In this document: positions 18,494-26,900 of the stretch, in pieces
Position numbering within the stretch: the stretch's first letter is position 1
Layout of the letters: every line of letters starts with the position of its first letter
Origin: Phytomonas francai
Lineage: Eukaryota; Euglenozoa; Kinetoplastea; Trypanosomatida; Trypanosomatidae
Length of the DNA stretch: 64,000 nucleotides
NCBI GenBank assembly: GCA_001766655.1
Contig: MJCC01000005.1
Span: 31,474-95,473, forward strand
Reading direction: 5' to 3'
Translations under genes and position numbers: made by a program
The notes under the pieces: model-generated
Told to the model about the DNA's origin: nothing
The model's database searches: none
The model's input: only the letters and a program-made list of their open reading frames with translations

Positions 18494-19843
18494 CTATTTC
18501 ATCTTGGCGTACGTGTCTTCTGGTGTCATACTCACGTAATTGTCCTCGGAGGGGATGTACCTGTCTTCGTCCTCCTTCCCCTCCCTAAGCGTGTACTGTG
18601 GTACGGGGTAGGGGGTTTGCCTATCGTGCAGCTTCTCTCGCCTGCGGACTGGGTAGGGCACATCCGCGTAGGCCATGTCGTTCTCATTCGCCTCTTCCAA
18701 CAGAGCTGGTTTTTCCTTCACCAGTGGCTCTGCGATCTCCTCCGGGGTCGCGGGGCGCTCCGAAAAGACTGCACGCACGCCGTAGGGGTAGTCTTTTTCG
18801 TACTCAAAGCGGCGCACGTACCTCGCGCGGCGGTCCTCTTCCGTCGTTTCTGCGTGGAACATATCGCCCGGGAGGAGGACCGTCGCGACCCTCGTCTGGC
18901 CGTGGTGGTAAAGCTCAGGCTGCACCACACGCGGCGTGTCCCGGTTTGACTTCTTTAGAACTTCCTCAAACGTCGGGCACTCGTTCGCGAGCTCAGACAT
19001 AATCACAACGTTAGGGGTCGGCATGTCCATAATCCCAGCGTTAAAGCGCGCCATCCCCTCCATCGGCGAGACCCACGCCAGCTTCTCGCCCACGGTGGTG
19101 ATGGTGTACTGAACGTCGGGAATCTTTTCGAACGGGATCAGGTAGACTAGGTTATCAAACCGAAAGGTCTCCGAGATCGGCGTGATGATTTTACGAAACG
19201 GAATGAACTGCGAGAGGGACGTCTCCATCGGCAATTCCAGGATATCCACCAGATTCTTTATCGCCTTGGGCCTAGAATGGACGATGAGATGCCACTTACC
19301 AGGGCCTGGGGGGCCCTCCACCTCCGCCAGGCCACCCCCCTCCTTCGGGATTACCAGCAGGTTTGTAAAGCTGAATAATGCCCTCATCGCGGTGAGGCGA
19401 TGGTCCAGATCCGGCCACTGCGAGGTCACGCCACGACGACGCAGAATCTTCTTCCAGTCCTCGCTGCTGTCCTCGATGGAGACAGGAAAGGAGGGAAGGA
19501 CGAACTGATCCTTCACTAAACGCAGCTTGCTTTCGCGATACAGCATGAGAATCTTGTAGTCGTTGTCCTCCCCGGCCTGGACGATTTCAGGGTTGATGTG
19601 CTTGTTTTTGGCGACCACGACGGCGGTGGCGGCGCGGCGGGCCGGGATGGGCTCGCCAAGCTTTGGTTTCTCTCCGTACTCGCGGTCCGCGAAGGGGACG
19701 GGGGTCGACCAGAACTCCTTGAATTGCTCTTTATAGGGGCTTATGGAGGCCTCAAAGAGGGGGTGGGACATGCCTGGTTTGGCCCGAAAAGACGGGCTTT
19801 CATTGGAAACATTGAGAAGCAAACGGGCCAACGTTCGTCGCAT
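18494..19843 (-). CDS. NUDT19-like Nudix-fold protein lacking the catalytic box, probably mitochondrial
   Basis: The protein has 449 residues and begins MRRTLARLLLNVSNE, a typical mitochondrial presequence. Residues 68-166 follow the layout of NUDT19-type Nudix hydrolases: AATAVVVAKN, YKILMLYRESKLRLVKDQFVLPSFPVS, EDSSEDWKKILRRRG, then HRLTAMRALFSFTNLLVIP. In active members the last segment reads R.AALRE.FEE.G; here the metal-binding glutamates are replaced (A-F-S-F-T), so hydrolase activity is unlikely. The C-terminal 280 residues are charged and unrecognised. Kinetoplastid mitochondria contain Nudix-fold proteins in RNA metabolism (for example MERS1), so a structural role there is conceivable but not shown by this sequence. 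Confidence 0.6.
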   Translation of the reverse strand: MRRTLARLLLNVSNESPSFRAKPGMSHPLFEASISPYKEQFKEFWSTPVPFADREYGEKPKLGEPIPARRAATAVVVAKNKHINPEIVQAGEDNDYKILMLYRESKLRLVKDQFVLPSFPVSIEDSSEDWKKILRRRGVTSQWPDLDHRLTAMRALFSFTNLLVIPKEGGGLAEVEGPPGPGKWHLIVHSRPKAIKNLVDILELPMETSLSQFIPFRKIITPISETFRFDNLVYLIPFEKIPDVQYTITTVGEKLAWVSPMEGMARFNAGIMDMPTPNVVIMSELANECPTFEEVLKKSNRDTPRVVQPELYHHGQTRVATVLLPGDMFHAETTEEDRRARYVRRFEYEKDYPYGVRAVFSERPATPEEIAEPLVKEKPALLEEANENDMAYADVPYPVRRREKLHDRQTPYPVPQYTLREGKEDEDRYIPSEDNYVSMTPEDTYAKMK

Positions 19844-20936
19844 GAGCTTTAGGTGGGTCGAAAAAAAGTTAAATGTACAAGGGTTCTGTGAAAAGTTAGT
19901 ATATATATGAAATAAGTAAATAAGTAAATAGTTTTTAAGTGTTTTTCTTTTTTTTTTTTGGAAAAAATCTAATCTGTATATCCCCTACTTTTTTCTACCA
20001 AATTAAATTCCACTTACTGGGCTACTATATAAATATATAAATAGACGTATATAAAAATGTATATGAAAATAAGAATTAAATTAAACGGGTACTATCGTTT
20101 TGTTGAATAGATACAAGCTGGCTGCTGTCAAGACAAAGCTATACTTCGCAAGAAGTGCGTCTTCATCAGGTCTGGATACAAGCATAAACCTAAATTGGGA
20201 TGCCGAAATGTGTAGTGTTAAGTTATTATTTTCCGTTAAAAGGCGGGGAGGGGGTCGGGTAAATACATACATTCGAAACGCGAACGCCCCTTCTGTTTGG
20301 GCTGGAAATGTATTAAAAAAAGATAAACGCCCCGATTCAATGTTTCTATTTGTTTGCCTCTTTCCACCAAGTAAATGTTCCTCTTTCTTTTTTTCGTTAT
20401 CCGTTTGATCATAGAATGCGGTGTAAGGAGCAAATTAGTAGAACCTTTTAGACAATCTCTTTCATATTGTGTATAAAGTACGGAAATGAGGTTGCAAACA
20501 CCTCCTTGATTCGCGAACCCTGGTAAGCATGGCGATCCCTTCAACATGCAGGAAGCTCTACTTCAAAGAATGCTTACTTGAATTGGTATTATTATTATTT
20601 TCTCCCTTTTTTATTATAGCCTAAACTGTCTTAAACCCTAAAAAGGCTCAACCTTTACCTTTCTCTACACCTCCTAGTTATACATATATGTGTAGGTTTA
20701 ACTATATATAGCGATGACTTTACTTCATAAAATTCATTCCGATCCCTTTGTTGTGCGTCGTTTGTTATGCCACTCATGTTTATTCGTCTTGTTCATTCCC
20801 TCGAGACAACGAACCTGACAGCTCGAGAGACAAGAAGCCGTGCCTGCAAAAGTATTCATCGCCTTTCCTATGCCTACTTTTATTAGATCGCCCTATTCCC
20901 TCCCTCCCCCTCCCCTTCCTGACCCGCAGCCCTTTC
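19844..20936. other. Long intergenic region, no gene seen
   Basis: Nearly 1.1 kb of AT-rich sequence lies between the Arg-rich gene and the Nudix-like gene. A pyrimidine-rich stretch on the plus strand at 20890-20925 flanks the stop of the Arg-rich gene. Frames here (up to about 100 codons) are AT-driven and lack features. Confidence 0.5.
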
Positions 20937-21309
20937 CTAGTCCGAGAAGCGCGAGCGGGAGAGGATCTCGCGGCGGCGCGAGCGTCGCGTCCGCTCGTTC
21001 CGCTCCAGCCCCGAGATCCGCTGTCGGCGGGGGGCGTTTCGGCCCTTCGCGCCGCCGCGGGCGGGCGTCTCGCGGCGCCTGCGACGGCCGTCGGCGGGGG
21101 GGTCNNNNNNNNNNNNNNNNNNNNNNNNNNNNNNNNNNNNNNNNNNNNNNNNNNNNNNNNNNNNNNNNNNNNNNNNNNNNNNNNNNNNNNNNNNNNNNNC
21201 CCTCGCGCGCGGACGGGGGGGTGGGGGGCCGGCGGCGGCGGCGGCGCAGGTCCTTGGCGATGCCCTGCTCCCGGATGACGTCGGCGAGGGGGCGGTCGAT
21301 AATCTCCAT
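20937..21309 (-). CDS. Small arginine-rich protein, interrupted by an assembly gap
   Basis: The ATG at 21309 opens MEIIDRPLADVIREQG followed by an Arg/Pro-rich stretch that runs into the unknown bases. Beyond the gap the frame ending in a stop at 20937 reads RRQRISGLERNERTRR and ends RSRFSD; its third codon positions are almost all G or C, as in the neighbouring GC-rich gene blocks. The two flanks are in different frames if the 95 unknown bases are taken literally, so the gap length is probably arbitrary or wrong. The start resembles the UAP56-binding motif (hydrophobic-D-x-x-L-x-x-I/V-I) of ALY/UIF-type mRNA export adaptors, which are likewise small and Arg-rich. That resemblance is weak. 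Confidence 0.5.
21105..21199. other. Assembly gap (95 unknown bases)
   Basis: A run of N interrupts the GC-rich Arg-rich gene. The flanks are over 80% GC, which probably explains the missing sequence. Confidence 0.99.
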
Positions 21310-21507
21310 CGGGCGTACGGAGGGGGGTGTGACGCGGTTCGGCTCACGTGCGCCAAAGAGCGTGGATGCTTGGGTAGTGAGAAGAGAAATCTACAATAAA
21401 TAGGGGGGAGAGAACTCTGTAACATGTCAATGGAGACAGAACCATGGAACTGCAGAATGTAACAGGAATAGGGAATGTTCATAAGACGCGTCTTTTTTAC
21501 ACTAGTT

Positions 21508-23583
21508 TTAAGATCCTTCAATGTATTCGCTGAGATCCTTCAGCTTCCCGCTTAATACACCACTTCCCTTTGTTTGGGCCATTCCAAAGGGATTTCCCAA
21601 GACTTCCCACGCTAGCTGGCCACCTTCCCCACCACACCCGGTAGCGCGGATAACAATACCGTTGACACCAACGCCATCAACGGCAGTAAGCCCTGAAAAG
21701 CTTCGAGGAAAGCCGAGGAGGAGGTGGGGTATCTCAATTAATGAGCATTCCATTAGACCCTCCTTTTTGTGAACCCCTGAAAAGTCAAGTGGATGAGCCG
21801 AACTCTTCCTTTCTTCCGGGATCGCATCAGACAACCTTGACCCTTTTTTGCCCTTCCACTCTACCAGGAAAAGAATAGAGGACCATGGTTCACCAGCTTG
21901 CTCGGCCTTTATGGTATCTGGCAGTATAAGCAAAACTACACCTTGCACACTACACGAATCATTCCTAGACTGGCAGGCTCGCTCAACGACTTTCACGACA
22001 TCCATACACCACGACAAATGCGCGAGGCACCTAAGAAATTCGAAGGAGAGCTTCTGCGCGAGGCTAACACAATGCTTAGGATTCATAGAGGTGGCTGAGT
22101 GGCTGCTTGTGAGGTCAGGCTTCCCCTCCTGAGAAAGGAATAGCTCGACAGGATTTCCATGACTTTTCAAACACATCGGAAAGAAAAGAGGAATCAGTGT
22201 TTCGGTGATAATAAATTCCCAGTTCACTGCCGCGCGTAGTTCTTTCTGAGGTGGGCTTTGGGAAGGTCCTTGCTGATCGCGAAAGAAGTTCTTAGCACGT
22301 TCAAAAAGGTTTCCCGCCTGCGGTTCCGAAACCCCCGCTAACCAACAACTCCCGTCTAGAGGGGTAGGAAAGGCCTCAGTACAACGAAAGGAGATGAGTG
22401 GTCCCCCTTTGCAGAGTACTACACTTTGGCAGCCTTCTACCTTCTCTTCCGCCTCCGTTTTAACGCGCTTTCCATCAGAAGTGGCGTTGGAATCGATCAG
22501 CGCGCCATCTAACTCTTTTTCCTTCCAACCGACCCTGATTCCTAACCCTGTATGGAAGACAAAATGATGGTCGGGGCTGTTTACGGTGCTGATTGTTGTG
22601 GAGGAATTTTCAGCGTAATTACGAGGTCGAATTGAGAAATGTATGCCGTGATGAAATGCAGTTCTTTTTGAGGGGCTTTTACATTCTTTAGGGTCAATAA
22701 AGCACGGGCGGTATTGATGGAGCTGGAAGGAGGCTGCGTGACTTCGACCAGGAAACTGCAGGATTAAAAGCGCTTGGGCAAGGGTGTGAAGAATCAGCTG
22801 TCCGTCGTTATCAAGCGAATTATTTTTCAAATTAAGAAGAGGGCTTGGGGTTGCGCTATCTAGGCCTTGCAGCTTATCCATCTCATTATTTGCAAGGTTT
22901 GACGACGATGCAGGAGGGGATCGCTTAACAAATGCTGGATTGGAATGCTTTGGTTCAGGGTTAGTGGCGGTAGAAGCGCTATCTTCCATGCGATTATGGA
23001 GGGGGTTTTCGTCGGTCGACGGAGGTATTGTCTGACTTGCAGCGTGAAAGGCCGACCAATACGGAGGGATACCAAAGTCTTGCTCGAAGGCGAGAAGAAT
23101 AGCGTGTGAATCGGCTGAGAAATTCGTTTGAGTGGGTGGTGGAGTTGGAAAGAGAGAGTACCCTGATAGATCGACAGCTTCCGTGCTCATGCACGGATCC
23201 TCAACGTAATCATTTTGCTTTATGGGATGTGGTGAAACCTCTGTTGTTTTGGATAGATCCGCTTGTGAATGCATCTTTGTATGCTCGTTATTATTCGTTA
23301 TTCCGTTCGTTTTGTTTGCATATGTTTCCAACCGATTAGGGGCTTTCTTATTATTACCTCCCTCCGGTGGAAATAGTGCTTCATGGATAAGGGCGGGTAG
23401 TGGCGTGCTGAAGCGTACGGAAGAAACGGCACGCCCTAGTATATTCTGAGAGCTAATACCAGCATAGGGATGAGTCGTATCCCCGATTAGATTCAATGCT
23501 TCACAATGAGAGGATAAACACACGTAGGGGCCACCTCTGAGCTTTTGCGGTGTTGACGAAGAAGAAGGACCTGGTTGCATCAT
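21508..23583 (-). CDS. Hypothetical protein (691 aa)
   Basis: A complete frame of 691 codons begins with two consecutive ATGs at 23583. I recognise no domain. The first 270 residues are rich in Ser, Pro, Asn and Thr and are probably disordered. The second half is more ordered, with hydrophobic segments such as WEFIITETLIPLFFPMCL (near 455) and CSVQGVVLLILPDTIKA (near 545). A Gly-rich C-terminal stretch (GVGVNGIVIRATGCGGEGG) precedes the end, SEYIEGS. None of the hydrophobic stretches is long enough to be a clear membrane span. It sits between the Arg-rich gene and the DExH helicase without any functional hint from context. Confidence 0.65.
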   Translation of the reverse strand: MMQPGPSSSSTPQKLRGGPYVCLSSHCEALNLIGDTTHPYAGISSQNILGRAVSSVRFSTPLPALIHEALFPPEGGNNKKAPNRLETYANKTNGITNNNEHTKMHSQADLSKTTEVSPHPIKQNDYVEDPCMSTEAVDLSGYSLFPTPPPTQTNFSADSHAILLAFEQDFGIPPYWSAFHAASQTIPPSTDENPLHNRMEDSASTATNPEPKHSNPAFVKRSPPASSSNLANNEMDKLQGLDSATPSPLLNLKNNSLDNDGQLILHTLAQALLILQFPGRSHAASFQLHQYRPCFIDPKECKSPSKRTAFHHGIHFSIRPRNYAENSSTTISTVNSPDHHFVFHTGLGIRVGWKEKELDGALIDSNATSDGKRVKTEAEEKVEGCQSVVLCKGGPLISFRCTEAFPTPLDGSCWLAGVSEPQAGNLFERAKNFFRDQQGPSQSPPQKELRAAVNWEFIITETLIPLFFPMCLKSHGNPVELFLSQEGKPDLTSSHSATSMNPKHCVSLAQKLSFEFLRCLAHLSWCMDVVKVVERACQSRNDSCSVQGVVLLILPDTIKAEQAGEPWSSILFLVEWKGKKGSRLSDAIPEERKSSAHPLDFSGVHKKEGLMECSLIEIPHLLLGFPRSFSGLTAVDGVGVNGIVIRATGCGGEGGQLAWEVLGNPFGMAQTKGSGVLSGKLKDLSEYIEGS

Positions 23584-23814
23584 GCATATTCTTGATTTTT
23601 ATAATACAACGAAGTACCAGCTTTTATAATTGGTATTTTCTTACACTTCGTTTTATTGCTAGCTTAGCTGGGCATATGTTTGCTAAATATATCAACAAAA
23701 CGCGGAAATAATGCATAGCGATAGCAGTATTTAGCGTTACAAAACATAAGTAGTCTAGCAAGCAGGAGGATCTCTGATCCTTTGCGACTATGGAATCTGA
23801 GTAGAAGGCACCCA

Positions 23815-23846
<32 letters not shown>

Positions 23847-23979
23847 ATCATACTTTTATACCTTTCCTCAAACAGTGCGCAAGGTATGAAAGCTTGCGTT
23901 TTCAAGAAAGCAAACACAGCCTCTCAAGGGACTTTCTGAGCGTGAGGAACGCAGGAAATCAATAATACCGAGTTCATTT
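23584..23979. other. Intergenic region with a TA microsatellite
   Basis: This spacer lies between the DExH helicase stop and the 691-residue gene. A 97-codon minus-strand frame here runs through the TA repeat and is not a believable gene. Confidence 0.55.
23820..23847. repeat. TA dinucleotide microsatellite
   Basis: Thirteen consecutive TA units lie in the 3' flank of the DExH helicase gene. Confidence 0.9.
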
Positions 23980-26900
23980 TCATTCTTCCCAAGCATCATC
24001 ATCATCATCTTCGCCGAGATTATCTTCAAAACTATAATTTATTGCATCAATGGATGAATCAACGTTATTTCTCCCTTGTGGAGCTATAATTACCCCACTA
24101 TCTACAAGGCGGTTGTGCGTGGAATCGTTGATGTCAAGCGAGGCCTCGAGCACATCTTTAATAAGCTCGCGGAGGATTCGGAGGGCGTTGTTATTTGCTT
24201 TATGGTTTGGATCCTTATAGCGCCGCCAAACGCAGTCATTAAGGGCGTGGCGTAAATCACGGAGAAGGTGAAAAGTGGGTTGATCAACACACACAAAGAT
24301 CCATCCGTCGATAACGCACACCCCTAGAGCATCAAAGTACTGTGTATTCGCATCCGACACCCCAAAGAGAAGAAGTGACCACAAGCTAATGGAGGAAACA
24401 TTCGTGAGAAAGGTTTTATTCGCTTCGCGGACCGCGAATATTTCTTGATACACGTAGAGCATCGCAGGGGTAGTGGGGTTATCCATGGTAGGGGGCTGCG
24501 CTTGGGCAGCGATCTCCTTCATAAGCTCCTCTCGTGTGGGGGCACCATGCTCTCGCGGAGCACCGAGGCGATAGCAAACACTTTCCGCCGCCGGTGAGAT
24601 CGTACGATGCGTTTTAGTGCGTAGCTTTAGCTTTCCTGATGATTTTCGAAGGTCCCCTTTGATAGCATCAACTATCGGGAGCGGATCAAAGACGGCAAGG
24701 TTCGGAAAGAGGGCTGCGCACAGGCAGGCCTTCAACAGCGCCACATTCCTCGCCCACCGGGACAGAACACTCGCGTCGAGAAAAAGCCTTCCACCGTGAG
24801 ATGGGAAATATGACGCGTCCGTGAGGGTGGTATCGATCTCATTATCGAATCCTTTACTTTCCGATGGTTTGCCAACCGCCTGTTGCGATTGAGGCGCTAC
24901 CGGGAGCAGCTCCTCCTGTCTAATCATCCCGGAGCGGCGGAGAATATCGCAATACTGAAGCTTATATTTAGAGATCAGCTCGAGGTTACCGACATGGAGG
25001 TAGTTAAAATGTGCAAACTTGTCGTCCTCGCCTGTTGCGCAGAACGCGTTATACGCGTTCAGAAAGCTCAAATGATCGCTTTGGGAGCCTCTCGAAAAGA
25101 ACTTGCGCCGCTTACGCGCCTCTAAAGCGAGCTCGCGACTTGTCAAAAACGGGCAGACATCCGCGCAGGCGGCGAGGGTAAGCACCGAATCCAAGCAATG
25201 CAGCACCGCCCCCATCATCACCATTTTGCCAATCCGCGGATCGCACGGCAGCTTGGACAGATAAAACCCCAACGAGGTGAGCTTCCCTTCGGGTGTGATG
25301 GCGTCGAGGTTCTTGAGAAGCGCCATGGAGACGTTGACGTGGGTTGGGGCCGGGGGCTCGAGGAAGGTCGCCAGCGTCGCCTCCGGCGCGCGGTGCCCGA
25401 GGGCGAGGAGGCGCAGCAGGAGCTGCGTCAGCGGGACGCGGTGGATCTCCGCCTCCGGGAAGGCCGGCAGCGCCGCCCACGTCGGCCGCGACAGGAGGCG
25501 GTAGCAGACCCCCCCCTGCGTGCGCCCGGCCCGGCCCCGCCGCTGCGTCGCGTTGGCCCGACTCGCGTAGCCCAGGCTGAGCTGCGTCGCGGCGTGAGCC
25601 TCGGGTTGTGACAGGGGGGGTTCTGAAAGGGGAAGCTGTGACAGAGGGGGCTGTGACAGGGGAGGTTGTGACAGGGGGGGCTGTGACAGGGGAGGTTCTG
25701 AAAGGGGGGGCTGTGACAGGGGAGGTTGTGACAGGGGGGGTTCTGAAAGGGGGGGCTGTGACAGGGGGGGCTGTGACGAGGGTGGGGACGCGCCGCGGAG
25801 GGTCCACGCGGTCTGCTTGACCAGCCCCGTGTCAATCACGACGGCGACGTCGTCGATGGTGATGCCGCTCTCCGCGATGTTCGTCGCGAGGACGACCTTC
25901 ACGAGGCCATCCGGGGCCGGCGCGAAGCACTCGCGCTGCTGTTGGCTCGCCACCGTCGAGTGGAGGAGGAGGACGCGGAAGCGACGCCGCGGGGCCAGGG
26001 AAGGGTCCCGCGCGATGCCGCCCATCCCCTCAAGCGCCTGCTTGGCCGCCAGAAGCTCCTTCCAGCCCGGGAGAAATACAAGGATCGACTTCCCCTTCGT
26101 TACCCCTTGCAAATCCACCTCGATGCTGTAGTGGATAAGGTAGGCAATGAGCTGGTAATCGACCTTTTGGGGGGTGCGAGTGACATCATAGCGTTGGCGA
26201 GGCCGCGAACCACCACTACCACCTCTTTTGCCATTTTCAGAACTTTTTAACGCCGGTTGTTTATTCTTATCAATTACATCAAACATGGGGCTGTAATACG
26301 GACGAAAATCGGCGCCAGGATTCGCCGCGATTGAGACGATATCCTCTAAATAGCGCACCTGCACAGGATACACCGCACCCTCCACCTGAATTACCTTTGC
26401 CACATCAAAGTACGAGGCAAACTGCGAGGAATGCATCGTAGCGCTCATAAGAATAACTTTGATCGTCGTATTTTTTGTTAAAATTTGTTTTGCCAGGGCA
26501 AGAATCACATCGCAGTTGATATCACGCTCGTGGACTTCATCAATAATAAGATGAGTGACGTGCTCGAGGGTGGGTTGCGAGGATAAGATCTGAAGTAGAA
26601 CCCCGGAAGTGCAGAGATTAATATGGCGTCCCATTTTAGCTTCTAAGCGAACAGCATATCCGACTTCCTCGCCAACAACGCTAAGGCGCTCTTGTGAAAT
26701 GCGATCGGCCACGCTGAACGCACTAATTCGACGGGGCTGGGTGACAATGATATTACATTGTGCACCTCTCCCTGCTAATATTTCGTGATCAAAGATATAC
26801 TGAGGAACCTGTGTTGTTTTACCACATCCCGTCGTACCGCAGATAACAGTAACCCGATTCTCCGCAATACTTTTGAGAATCTCTTCCTTTACGGTAGCAA

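Noticed and set aside
20236..20547. Minus-strand frame of about 100 codons in the spacer after the Arg-rich gene
   Set aside because: Composition is AT-driven, with no hydrophobic or helical pattern and no splice signal. It could be part of a UTR.
23624..23917. Minus-strand frame of 97 codons in the spacer after the helicase
   Set aside because: It runs through the TA microsatellite (giving an IYIYIY peptide) and has no features of a gene.
25606..25785. CRISPR-like array
   Set aside because: The repeats are directly adjacent 15-base units without spacers, in frame in a eukaryotic helicase gene: a coding tandem repeat.
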